Below, in pieces: positions 5,474 through 13,153 of a stretch of 18,773 bases of DNA. A program made the translations under genes and the position numbers. The notes beneath the pieces were generated by a model, which was not told the origin of the DNA, made no database searches, and saw only the letters and a list, made by a program, of their open reading frames with translations. The stretch is from contig SKXU01000082.1 of NCBI GenBank assembly GCA_007128245.1, positions 1-18,773 of the forward strand. Direction: 5' to 3'. This DNA is from Candidatus Woesearchaeota archaeon. GTDB lineage: Archaea > Nanobdellota > Nanobdellia > Woesearchaeales > SKIA01. Positions within the stretch are counted from its first letter, which is position 1. Each line of letters opens with the position of its first letter.

Positions 5474-6226
5474 ATGCGCAAGACTCGCTTTCACAGAGAA
5501 GACGTTGAGTTATCAGGACACTTCCACGGAACACCAGAGCAACCACTCATCGTGCTCGTGCACGGACTGTGCGGAGACAGCCATAGAGGCATGAAGAAAA
5601 TGGCCTGCAACCTTGAAACGTACGAATTGAGCGTCTTGCGATTTGATCTCTCAGGACACGGAACAAGCGATGGAGAAATACAGAATCGCACCCCACACGA
5701 TAGTGTAAACGACACGCTCGCAGCAATCGAGCATTCTCGCGAACAAGGATATTTTGTGCGAGGAATATTTGGTAACAGCTACGGCGCACTCATAGGACTG
5801 CACGCAGCGGCACAGACGCCATCAATTACTCGCGTAGGCATGTCAAGTCCAGTATGGAATTACGCACCAATATTTGATACTCTCGTCAGACGCGGCGCGG
5901 TAGATCTTACCAAGTGGAAGCAAGAAGGAAGACTCAAACAACACGTTGGACGCCACACGTTCGAGTTGCCATACACGTTTTACGAGCAACTCCCCGCCCT
6001 TAATGGCTTTCACGCACTACGCGACGCGAAAGCAAGAGTCTTCGTCACGCACGGTACAGAAGATGAGTTCTCACCATACAAATTCAGCCAACAAGCAAGC
6101 ACCATGGGCGCACAACTGAAAACATATCACGGAGCAAATCATGCATGCTCAGAACACCAAGAGGAAATAATGAAGGACTTTGGAACGTTCTTTCGCCCAC
6201 TCCTCGCTCGCGACTCACCAAAGTAG
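5474..6226 (+). CDS. Alpha/beta hydrolase (serine esterase/acylhydrolase type)
   Basis: A 250-aa alpha/beta-hydrolase-fold protein, cytosolic. LVHGLCG (28-34) is the oxyanion-hole HG motif. RFDLSGHGTSDG (56-67) is the typical strand-4 segment. GNSYGA (100-105) is the nucleophile elbow with S102. HGTEDEF (193-199) gives the acid D197, and GANHACSE (220-227) gives the base H223, so the Ser-Asp-His triad is complete. The pattern resembles Hydrolase_4 (monoacylglycerol-lipase or feruloyl-esterase-like) proteins. Substrate is unknown. Its 3' end overlaps the convergent EamA transporter gene by 12 bp. Confidence 0.85.
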   Translation: MRKTRFHREDVELSGHFHGTPEQPLIVLVHGLCGDSHRGMKKMACNLETYELSVLRFDLSGHGTSDGEIQNRTPHDSVNDTLAAIEHSREQGYFVRGIFGNSYGALIGLHAAAQTPSITRVGMSSPVWNYAPIFDTLVRRGAVDLTKWKQEGRLKQHVGRHTFELPYTFYEQLPALNGFHALRDAKARVFVTHGTEDEFSPYKFSQQASTMGAQLKTYHGANHACSEHQEEIMKDFGTFFRPLLARDSPK

Positions 6227-7063
6227 CGCTGCAAGACCCACCATGCTGAGCGCAACGCCAATCACTTGCCACCACCTCAGCCGTTCTTTATTCAGCACTA
6301 TTCCTAAGATGACGGAGAGCAAAATGAAGTTCTCACTAATCGCTAAAGCCACTGTGATAGGAATGTAGAGTACGGCAAATCCAAAGGCTATCCATGCAAC
6401 ATTATCAAGTGCTGACTGCCAGAACACGAGACGAGGATGCGCCCAAACCCCAGCACGCAACGAGGAGAACTCACCACGAAACAACACCACAAGCAAGCTC
6501 AAAAAACACCAGAGTGCGTTGAGAACAAATAGCGCAAAAAGTGGATGCGTCAGTTGTGACAGTCCACCCTTAATGACGTCCATGAACGCGATAAACACCG
6601 CGCCGCACAACCCCCAGAGCACACCATTTTCTAAAGAAAAACGCTCGCCTGAGTGCGTATAACTCACCAATATCGTAGCCAGCGTTATGACTGCCACCGC
6701 TACGTACTGCTGCGTAGAGAGCTGCTCTGACAAAAAGAAAAAACCGATGAGTGCCACGAACACAAGTTCTAATCCGAGAACTGGTTGAATAACAGATAAC
6801 TTGCCTTTTTTTAGCGAGGTAAAATTAATCCAGACACCAATCGTCATGACGAGGGCGCCAATCACAAACAACCCCGCCAAAGAACGAGAGATGGGAGGCG
6901 CAAACATCCACGCGAACGGAGCGAGAAGGAGCGTGCCAAACAAAGACAAGTACACACTCGTCTGCCACACACCAATGCTGCGAGTACTTTTTTGAATAAG
7001 AAAATCACCCACGCCCCAACCAACTAAGGAGATAAGCGCGAAGAGAATACCCACGTCAATCAT
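6215..7063 (-). CDS. EamA/DMT family transporter
   Basis: A 282-aa membrane protein with about ten transmembrane helices in two homologous halves (1-140 and 143-282), the layout of drug/metabolite transporters with two EamA domains. Each half ends with a helix pair of the type LSEQLSTQQYVAVAVITLA (first) and LNKERLRWWQVIGVALSM (second), in which a charged loop precedes the last helix, a hallmark of this family. No substrate can be named; amino acids, nucleosides and sugar phosphates are all known for relatives. The ATG at 7063 is 26 bases from a strong TATA box. Confidence 0.85.
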   Translation of the reverse strand: MIDVGILFALISLVGWGVGDFLIQKSTRSIGVWQTSVYLSLFGTLLLAPFAWMFAPPISRSLAGLFVIGALVMTIGVWINFTSLKKGKLSVIQPVLGLELVFVALIGFFFLSEQLSTQQYVAVAVITLATILVSYTHSGERFSLENGVLWGLCGAVFIAFMDVIKGGLSQLTHPLFALFVLNALWCFLSLLVVLFRGEFSSLRAGVWAHPRLVFWQSALDNVAWIAFGFAVLYIPITVALAISENFILLSVILGIVLNKERLRWWQVIGVALSMVGLAALLW

Positions 7064-7084
7064 TGCGTGAAAAGAAAATACTGA

Positions 7085-7093
7085 CTATATAAG
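7085..7093 (-). promoter_or_regulatory. TATA box of the EamA transporter gene
   Basis: CTTATATAG on the minus strand, centred about 26 bases before the ATG at 7063 and just after the SNF2 stop. Confidence 0.6.
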
Positions 7094-7105
7094 CGTATGT
7101 CAGCA

Positions 7106-9784
7106 CTACTCAAGAAGCGAGCGCACATCGTCAGGCGAGAGTGTTTTGAAAAACCCATCCTCTTGAATAACTGCTTCTGACAACGCAGTTTTTTGCTCTT
7201 GTAAAGCCAATATCTTCTCCTCAACAGTACCGCGAGAAATCAGTTTATACACCAAGACAGGCTTTGTCTGGCCAATCCGGTGCGCGCGGTCAATCGCCTG
7301 ACGCTCAACGGCAGGATTCCACCACGGGTCTGCGATGAACACGTAATCAGCAGCAGTCAAGGTAAGACCTACACCACCTGCTTTGAGACTAATTAAGAAC
7401 ACGCTCACCCCCTCATCTTCTTGAAACAACTCTACTTGTGCTTGACGATCACCTGTTTGACCATCAAGATACGCGTAGCGAATACCGCGCGCAGAAAGCT
7501 CTTGCTGCAACAGCGATAGCGTCCCGATAAACGTTGAGAACACGAGCGCTTTATGTCCTTCCGCAACTGCTTCAAAGAGTCTATCAAGAAGGGCGTCAAA
7601 CTTTCCTGAGCGACCAAGATAATTCTTATCAACCAAGAGCGGATGGTTGGCAAGCTGGCGCAGGCGCAACAGTCCTTGCAAGATCTTCACCTGAGCGCCA
7701 CCCATGCCTTCTTGCTCCATGATCTCCTCAACATCTTCTTTAACATAGGCTTTCACGGCATTATACAAGGTTTCTTGCTCATCTTCAAGATCGCAATACA
7801 CCACAGAGATCTGTTTTTCAGGCAAATCCTTTGCGACAGACTCTTTTGTTCTGCGCAAGATAAACGGCGCAACCAGTAACTTGAGTGCTTCTGCGCGCTC
7901 AGCATCTCCTCGCTCTTCAATACGCCGCGCAAATGTGCGAGTAAAATATGCTTGTCCACCAAGCAAGCCAGGGTTTGTAAAGGCAAATTGTGACCACAGC
8001 TCCAAAGAAGAATTCTCAATAGGCGTTCCTGTGGCAGCAATGCGGTGATCAGCAACTAATTGGCGCACAGCACGCGATACTTGACTGTGAGGATTCTTAA
8101 TGTATTGACTCTCATCAAGCACCGCATACCCAAGAGGGACCGTGGCAAAAACAGCAATATCATTTCTTAAGGTGTTGTAGGTCGTAATAATCACGTCTTT
8201 TGTGCGCAATTCTTCAGCAGTGGATGCTCGCCCATCACCGTGATGCACGTACACCTTTCTGTCAGGAGTGAATTTCTCCGCCTCCTTTTTCCAATTGTAG
8301 ACAAGACTTGTGGGTACGACGACCAAAAACGGCTTTGTGCTGCCATGCTCGCGCGCATCTTGCAAACAACACAGCACTTGACACGTCTTTCCAAGACCCA
8401 TATCATCAGCCAGAAGACCGCCCACGCCCAGCGAACGCAGATGCGTCATCCACTCAAACCCTTTGTGCTGGTACGGTCGCAGCTGCCCTGCAAACCCTTC
8501 TGGTTGTGCGCGCTCAAGCGGGAGGGGTCCGCGCGCAAATCGTTTGCGCAAGTCCTCATACTGCACTGAGGCGTCGTGCTCGCTCGCCACAGACACGACC
8601 TCTTCCACCACAGCCACTTGTGCGGGCTGCGCACGAAAACCCGTATCAGTAACCTCAAGCACACCAATGACTTCTGAGAGTTTATCAATCCACTCACGAG
8701 GAATCGCTCCTAACGAGCCATCAGAAAGCTGCACGAATCGCTCACGCTCAATAAGCGCGTGCACGAGGTGACGGACAGGAATATCGTAATCCTCCACTTG
8801 CGCTGACACGCGCAAATCAAGCCAGTCTCGCTCAGTACTTACTGACACAGACATACGTGCTTGCTGATCACGCACTCGCCGTCCAAGAAGGGCTTCTCGC
8901 CCAAACACCTCAACACCATCACTAATGAGGGCTCGAGCAGTTTCTGCCAGCCACGACACAGGATCGTTTTCAGGAATAAACACTCCTTTTTCCTCAAGCA
9001 ATCCATGGCTGAGGAGTTGCTCGTAGCGACGCTGCTCTTCTGCAAAGTCACGCGTTATGCGCACAAGCATTGCGTTTGCAAAGATGTATCGCTCACCCTC
9101 AAACCCGAACGGAATCTCAGTGTCTTTGTACACGAATCTGAGCTCGCACACAAAACTTGCTCCGCGCTCAATAATGTACAACCGCGTTGTAGGAGCTGTC
9201 GCGAGCGGCTCAATAATGGATGCATGCGACAAATACACCCTTCCCAAGCCATCAGCGTCGTGAAAGACCGTGTCAAACAAGGTTTTTGAGAAGCTACGAG
9301 GAATAGGAGTTTGTGTGTGATCAATGATATGCTTTAGCACAGGGGGCGCGTCGAGATCAATTTCAGCAAGGAGTAGCGTTTCTTGGTCTGCAAACACGAA
9401 CGCAGGATCTTGGCCAAACACACCAGCTTGTGTGCCGTCAACACGTACGCGAGTCCTTCCGAGTTTTGCGTGCGCAACAACAGATTCTCCTTCAAAGGAG
9501 AACTCAAGAGGAGTTTTCTCAAGAAATCGCGCACCAATAACAGCACTCGTGTCTTTGAGAGCTGATACGACCTGGAGTTCTGAGTAAGTGTGTACGCGCT
9601 CAAGAATTGCTGGCGGATCAGTTTCTTGAGGGTTTTCTCGCTCAACACACACCGCCAGACGAGAGGCTGCGACAGCCAATTCAGCAGGGGCGTTCATCAG
9701 TTGCTTTGTTGAGAGCGTGCGTCCCGTATCATCTTCTGCGCGGACAGAAACAGTGTTTTTTTCTCTTCGGAGGCGAAACTTCAT
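7106..9784 (-). CDS. SNF2-family DNA-dependent ATPase/helicase
   Basis: An 892-aa superfamily 2 ATPase of the SNF2 group, which moves along double-stranded DNA and remodels protein-DNA complexes. Residues 1-430 are a variable N-terminal region; the part before the core resembles that of prokaryotic SNF2 proteins. The core starts about 435 with LRPYQHKGFEWM (motif Q region). Walker A is DMGLGKT (461-467), motif II is DESQ (557-560), and motif III is TGTPIENS (585-592). The second lobe has LVFSTF (747-752), GGVGLTLT (803-810) and motif VI QAIDRAHRIGQ (829-839). It follows pgi with an ATGA overlap (9781-9784), so its translation is probably coupled. No nuclease or restriction genes are adjacent, so a role in repair or transcription recycling is only a guess. 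Confidence 0.93.
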   Translation of the reverse strand: MKFRLRREKNTVSVRAEDDTGRTLSTKQLMNAPAELAVAASRLAVCVERENPQETDPPAILERVHTYSELQVVSALKDTSAVIGARFLEKTPLEFSFEGESVVAHAKLGRTRVRVDGTQAGVFGQDPAFVFADQETLLLAEIDLDAPPVLKHIIDHTQTPIPRSFSKTLFDTVFHDADGLGRVYLSHASIIEPLATAPTTRLYIIERGASFVCELRFVYKDTEIPFGFEGERYIFANAMLVRITRDFAEEQRRYEQLLSHGLLEEKGVFIPENDPVSWLAETARALISDGVEVFGREALLGRRVRDQQARMSVSVSTERDWLDLRVSAQVEDYDIPVRHLVHALIERERFVQLSDGSLGAIPREWIDKLSEVIGVLEVTDTGFRAQPAQVAVVEEVVSVASEHDASVQYEDLRKRFARGPLPLERAQPEGFAGQLRPYQHKGFEWMTHLRSLGVGGLLADDMGLGKTCQVLCCLQDAREHGSTKPFLVVVPTSLVYNWKKEAEKFTPDRKVYVHHGDGRASTAEELRTKDVIITTYNTLRNDIAVFATVPLGYAVLDESQYIKNPHSQVSRAVRQLVADHRIAATGTPIENSSLELWSQFAFTNPGLLGGQAYFTRTFARRIEERGDAERAEALKLLVAPFILRRTKESVAKDLPEKQISVVYCDLEDEQETLYNAVKAYVKEDVEEIMEQEGMGGAQVKILQGLLRLRQLANHPLLVDKNYLGRSGKFDALLDRLFEAVAEGHKALVFSTFIGTLSLLQQELSARGIRYAYLDGQTGDRQAQVELFQEDEGVSVFLISLKAGGVGLTLTAADYVFIADPWWNPAVERQAIDRAHRIGQTKPVLVYKLISRGTVEEKILALQEQKTALSEAVIQEDGFFKTLSPDDVRSLLE

Positions 9785-11013
9785 CTCGTAAGCGCCGCTC
9801 GCGTTTCTTTCTTATACAGCTCCACTGCTGGCTGGTCAAACGGATTTACCTCAAAGAGTGCACCAAGATAGATAACCTCAAGCATGAGCAGTTGCAACAG
9901 ATACCCAAGATCATGGGCTGTGGGCGCAAGAGAGAATTCGACAAACGGAATGTCTTGACCGATAAACGCTTGCTTTGTGCCCTGATAAATGGCGGCGTAG
10001 AGCTCGTTGTGCGAGACACCCTTCATGGCTGGTGAGACGCTATCAAGAGGGCTGGGACTGACCAAGACAGGGTGTGCGTCACTAAGAGATACGAGCAAGA
10101 AAAATTTGTCGGCAGGCCCTGCCAGATAGAGTTGCGCCACGCTGTGCAAATCCGTTGAGCCCACGCTCGTTGTGGGCGTAATCCCTACCTGAGGAGTTTT
10201 TCCGATGCTCTCAGCAAGTAATTGACGATACCACGCGCCCACCGCAGAAAAACGTTTTGCGAACACAAAAAAATCTACGAGGTTGCGACCCGAGAGTGCG
10301 TGCGCGTACTGCACGCTGGCAAGGCGCGCGGCGCAGTCTTGTCCTGAGCGCAACTCATCAAGCGCCTCTCGCGCACCACCAAGGAGTTCTTGTACGTCAA
10401 CACCAAGTACTGCAAGGGGAAACACGCCGACAGGGCTGAGCACGCTAAAACGTCCTCCAACAAGAGCAGGAATATGAAGAGCAGGAACTGCGTGCTGCAA
10501 AGCAAACGCGTCAAGAGCGCTGTCTTTGTCCGTTGTGATCACGACAGTCTCTGAGAGTGCGTAGTCGTGTTCTGTGAGGAGGTCGCACACGACTTTCGCG
10601 TTTGCAAGGGTCTCCGCAGTCGTGCCAGACTTGCTTATGATGTTGATGAGGACGCGTTTTTTGTCTTGGCACGCAGTACGCAGTGTCTGGAGTTGCTGGA
10701 CAGTATCATCAGGGTCTACCGTGTCAAAAAACACGACGTGTTTGGGCCACGCAATCCCGTAGGTGGCGCTCAGAGCAGCGAGTGTGCCCAGATTTGATCC
10801 GCCAATACCGATAATGACAACGAGATCTACTTCTCGGTACTGTTGTGCGAGCTCAACTGCTGCGTGAAAGAGCTCCGGGTCGGAGGCGAGCGCGACAGAG
10901 CAGCGAGGATCAGTGTAGTTCGTGGTTGCTGCGAGGATGCGCTCGCGCTCAGCGCTGATGATATCGTCGTGTGTTGATTGTGTTCCTGCGTGTGTGAAGT
11001 CTATGCCCACCAT
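9781..11013 (-). CDS. pgi: Glucose-6-phosphate isomerase (phosphoglucose isomerase superfamily)
   Basis: Interconverts glucose 6-phosphate and fructose 6-phosphate in glycolysis and gluconeogenesis; cytosolic. The 410-aa protein has SIS-domain hallmarks: GIGGSNLG with the phosphate-binding Ser, SKSGTTAET, GGRFSVLSPVG, and the catalytic region ESIGK. It continues with GSTDLHSVAQLYLAGP, and near the C-terminus has EVNPFDQPAVELYK with its catalytic lysine. This is the bacterial-like superfamily enzyme, not the cupin-type PGI of some archaea. I chose the ATG at 11013: a TATA-like box lies 25 bases upstream. The reading frame stays open to 11241, but that extension runs antisense through tRNA-Val and is not coding. 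The last bases overlap the SNF2 start. Confidence 0.92.
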   Translation of the reverse strand: MVGIDFTHAGTQSTHDDIISAERERILAATTNYTDPRCSVALASDPELFHAAVELAQQYREVDLVVIIGIGGSNLGTLAALSATYGIAWPKHVVFFDTVDPDDTVQQLQTLRTACQDKKRVLINIISKSGTTAETLANAKVVCDLLTEHDYALSETVVITTDKDSALDAFALQHAVPALHIPALVGGRFSVLSPVGVFPLAVLGVDVQELLGGAREALDELRSGQDCAARLASVQYAHALSGRNLVDFFVFAKRFSAVGAWYRQLLAESIGKTPQVGITPTTSVGSTDLHSVAQLYLAGPADKFFLLVSLSDAHPVLVSPSPLDSVSPAMKGVSHNELYAAIYQGTKQAFIGQDIPFVEFSLAPTAHDLGYLLQLLMLEVIYLGALFEVNPFDQPAVELYKKETRAALTR

Positions 11014-11035
11014 GGGATGCTGTAGGCAGTAACTG

Positions 11036-11040
11036 TTTAA
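11036..11040 (-). promoter_or_regulatory. TATA-like box of the pgi-SNF2 operon
   Basis: TTAAA within TCTTAAACAG on the minus strand, centred 25 bases before the ATG at 11013. Confidence 0.4.
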
Positions 11041-11070
11041 GAATGCTTTGCTCAGGCTCCACTCGAAAGG

Positions 11071-11077
11071 TTTTAAA
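11071..11077 (+). promoter_or_regulatory. TATA box of tRNA-Val
   Basis: TTTTAAA centred 29 bases before the mature 5' end of the tRNA, placing the start of transcription a few bases ahead of it. Confidence 0.5.
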
Positions 11078-11102
11078 GGAGTACGCTCTTCGCTGCATGT
11101 AT

Positions 11103-11175
11103 GGGTCCGTGGTCTAGTGGCTATGACGCCGCCCTGACTTGGCGGAGGTCGCCAGTTCGACTCTGGCCGGACCCA
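11103..11175 (+). tRNA. tRNA-Val (anticodon GAC)
   Basis: A complete 73-nt cloverleaf. The acceptor stem GGGTCCG pairs fully with CGGACCC, with A73 as discriminator. The D arm carries GTCT/TGAC (U13-U22 unpaired) and G18-G19. The anticodon stem CCGCC/GGCGG encloses the 7-nt loop CTGACTT: U33, anticodon GAC at 34-36, decoding GUC and GUU. The T arm GCCAG/CTGGC holds loop TTCGACT. There is no intron and no encoded CCA. Base 37 is T, although a purine is almost universal there. Confidence 0.96.
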
Positions 11176-11187
11176 TTTTTTCTCTTC
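11176..11187 (+). terminator. T-rich terminator after tRNA-Val
   Basis: Six Ts followed by CTCTT directly after the discriminator base, the usual archaeal oligo-T termination signal. Confidence 0.6.
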
Positions 11188-11221
11188 TGTACGAAGAATA
11201 CAACCGTAGAAAATAACAAAA

Positions 11222-11229
11222 TTTATATA
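11222..11229 (+). promoter_or_regulatory. TATA box of scpA
   Basis: TTTATATA, a near-ideal archaeal TATA box, centred 30 bases before the ATG at 11256. It lies only 18 bases before the GTG at 11244, which argues against that earlier start. Confidence 0.65.
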
Positions 11230-11255
11230 ACCAGTATACACTTGTGGATACTAAT

Positions 11256-12038
11256 ATGGAGCTTATGACATCCTTTTCTCCTGAACAATCAAACGAACAA
11301 ATCCTCCAGGTAGTCCTCTCAGAAGACGAACTCTCCTGGCAACACATCATCGTAGACCTTGTGCGCAAAGAACAGATGGATCCATGGGATATCAACGTGA
11401 CGTTGCTCACACAAAAATTTCTTGATATCATCAGAAAACTCCAAGAACTCGATTTTCGCGTAGGAGGAAAGCTCGTGCTCGCAGCAGCAGTACTGCTCAA
11501 AATCAAATCAGATCGCCTCATGGGAGAAGACCTCACAGTTCTTGACAGCCTAATTCACTCAACAGAACACGAAGAAGAACTTGACTTGCTCGGAATGGAC
11601 TTTGACGAATTCTTTGACGCAGGAGCCCCCGCTCCAGAGCGACCAAAGATTTATCCACGCACACCCCAACCGCGGCAACGAAAAGTGAGCGTGTACGACC
11701 TCGTCACAGCCCTTGAGCAAGCACTAGAAGTGACTGTGCGACGAGAAAAACGCGCGCTTGACAACATCGCAGCGCCAGAAGTGAAGGTGCCAGAAAAAAA
11801 AGCGGACATCTCAGGACTAATGAACACCTTGCTTGAGCGAATCGCACAAGAACAAGACACAGTGTATTTTCACCACCTCACACACCAAGAAGACAAAGTA
11901 GGCACAGTACTCACCTTCATACCTCTTCTGCACCTCGTAAATGAGCGTCGCGTAGACGTTGAGCAACAAGAACACTTCGGACACATCAGCATCTCCTTGC
12001 TCTCCGCAGAACCCGTGGTGTATAACGAAGAAGCATGA
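11256..12038 (+). CDS. scpA: Segregation and condensation protein A (kleisin ScpA)
   Basis: Kleisin subunit that bridges SMC heads and helps compact and segregate the chromosome. The 260-aa protein (from ATG 11256) opens with the ScpA N-terminal helical region, including the motif DPWDINVTLLTQKFL preceded by LVRKEQM. A following helix region, GGKLVLAAAVLLKIKSDRL, also matches the family. An acidic linker with EEELDLLGMDFDEFFD precedes the C-terminal winged-helix part, SVYDLVTALEQALEV onward to the end. The SMC gene is not in the window. It has its own strong TATA box and is followed after 33 bp by the aIF6 gene, which has a promoter of its own. GTG 11244 is a possible but less likely start. 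Confidence 0.87.
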   Translation: MELMTSFSPEQSNEQILQVVLSEDELSWQHIIVDLVRKEQMDPWDINVTLLTQKFLDIIRKLQELDFRVGGKLVLAAAVLLKIKSDRLMGEDLTVLDSLIHSTEHEEELDLLGMDFDEFFDAGAPAPERPKIYPRTPQPRQRKVSVYDLVTALEQALEVTVRREKRALDNIAAPEVKVPEKKADISGLMNTLLERIAQEQDTVYFHHLTHQEDKVGTVLTFIPLLHLVNERRVDVEQQEHFGHISISLLSAEPVVYNEEA

Positions 12039-12041
12039 AGG

Positions 12042-12048
12042 TTTAAAA
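12042..12048 (+). promoter_or_regulatory. TATA box of the aIF6-prefoldin-ftsY operon
   Basis: TTTAAAA directly after the scpA stop codon, centred 27 bases before the ATG at 12072. Confidence 0.55.
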
Positions 12049-12071
12049 GGACGTCCACATTCTTTTTGTGT

Positions 12072-12743
12072 ATGCATGTTGATACCGCAAATACGCAAGG
12101 AAATACGAATATAGGACTCTACGCTTTCGCAACCGACACCTACTGCGTGCTCGGCCCAGAAGCTGAAAACCTCAAGCCACAACTCGAAGCAGTACTTAAC
12201 GTACCTGTGGTTGTGACAACGATCGCAGGAACCAGCCTTGCAGGAGTGTTTCTTGCTGGAAACGCACAGACACTACTCATACCAGATATCGCGTTTGAGC
12301 ACGAGATAAAAGCGCTCAAACAAGCCGGAGTGAGTGTGCAATCAGTATCCACGACGCACACCGCCCTTGGGAACAACATTGTAGCCAACGAGCACGGAGC
12401 TCTTATCGGACCAATGTTTAGTGAGCAGCAACGAGCACACATCGAGAAACTCCTTGGTGTAGAAACACACCTGTTTCGCATCGCAGAAACAGAAGTGGTC
12501 GGCTCAGGAATGATTATCACCACAAAAGGAGGGCTTATCCACTCGCAAGCAACCCAGTTTGAGCAAGACATGGCACAAGACATTCTGCGACTCCCACGCC
12601 TGCTCCCAGGAACAGTGAATTTCGGAAGCCCATACGTACGATCAGGAATCATCGCTAACAGTAACGGATTTCTTATCGGCTCATCAAGCGGAGGGCCAGA
12701 AATCACGAACGCTGATGAAGCACTAGGATTTATTGATGCATGA
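12072..12743 (+). CDS. eif6: Translation initiation factor aIF6
   Basis: Anti-association factor that binds the large ribosomal subunit and keeps it from joining the small one until it is mature or needed; universal in archaea and eukaryotes. The 223-aa length is typical. The five quasi-identical pentein repeats of the family are visible as recurring NxxGLL/IGP-type turns: GNNIVANEHGALIGPMFS, GSGMIITTKGGLIHSQAT, and GIIANSNGFLIGSSSGGPE near the end. I chose ATG 12072 because the TATA box sits 27 bases upstream; TTG 12066 would add two residues. The TGA stop overlaps the prefoldin ATG. Confidence 0.94.
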   Translation: MHVDTANTQGNTNIGLYAFATDTYCVLGPEAENLKPQLEAVLNVPVVVTTIAGTSLAGVFLAGNAQTLLIPDIAFEHEIKALKQAGVSVQSVSTTHTALGNNIVANEHGALIGPMFSEQQRAHIEKLLGVETHLFRIAETEVVGSGMIITTKGGLIHSQATQFEQDMAQDILRLPRLLPGTVNFGSPYVRSGIIANSNGFLIGSSSGGPEITNADEALGFIDA

Positions 12744-13153
12744 TAGACGAAACACGAGCACGAGAACTCTATGTACGCATAAAAGCACTGCGCGAGCACC
12801 AACAAAAACTTGAATCGCACATCCAAGAACTCGACCAAAAAACTGTTCAACTACGAGACATGATTACTGCCGTGCAAGAAAGCACGAGCATCAAGGCGGG
12901 AGACGAACTCCTCGTCCCTCTGGCCAGCGGCATATTCATGCCCGCCACTGCAAAGCCCGTTGAGCACTTCGTACTTCACGTAGGAGCAGACGCAGCAGTA
13001 AAGAAAACGCCTAAGGAAACAGAAGACATTCTTGAAGGACAACTCACAGAACTCGCGCAGTTTCGCTCGCAACTCATCGAGCAATACCAAGAGCTACTCA
13101 ATGAAGTTGAGCGAGTAGAGCGCGAAGCAGAACACGAGGTAGGGAATGTTTAA
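12740..13153 (+). CDS. pfdA: Prefoldin subunit alpha
   Basis: Alpha subunit of the archaeal prefoldin hexamer (two alpha, four beta), which holds unfolded proteins for the thermosome. The 137-aa protein has N- and C-terminal coiled-coil helices (about 1-47 and 95-134) around a beta-hairpin region. There the family motif is clear: LVPLASGIFMPATA (59-72), followed by HVGADAAVKKT (80-90). It starts in an ATGA overlap with aIF6 and ends 8 bp inside ftsY, so the three genes form a tight operon; this clustering is common in archaea. Confidence 0.93.
   Translation: MIDETRARELYVRIKALREHQQKLESHIQELDQKTVQLRDMITAVQESTSIKAGDELLVPLASGIFMPATAKPVEHFVLHVGADAAVKKTPKETEDILEGQLTELAQFRSQLIEQYQELLNEVERVEREAEHEVGNV
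13136..13140 (+). promoter_or_regulatory. Shine-Dalgarno site of ftsY
   Basis: GAGGT, five bases before the ATG at 13146, inside the prefoldin gene. It supports the overlapping start. Confidence 0.6.

Noticed and set aside
11014..11241. N-terminal extension of the phosphoglucose isomerase frame
   Set aside because: It reads antisense through tRNA-Val, giving the familiar false peptide of the RPESNWRPP type; the enzyme starts at 11013.
11114..11536. 140-codon minus-strand frame over tRNA-Val and the start of scpA
   Set aside because: Also antisense to the tRNA (GPARVELATSAKSG-type artefact) and to scpA.
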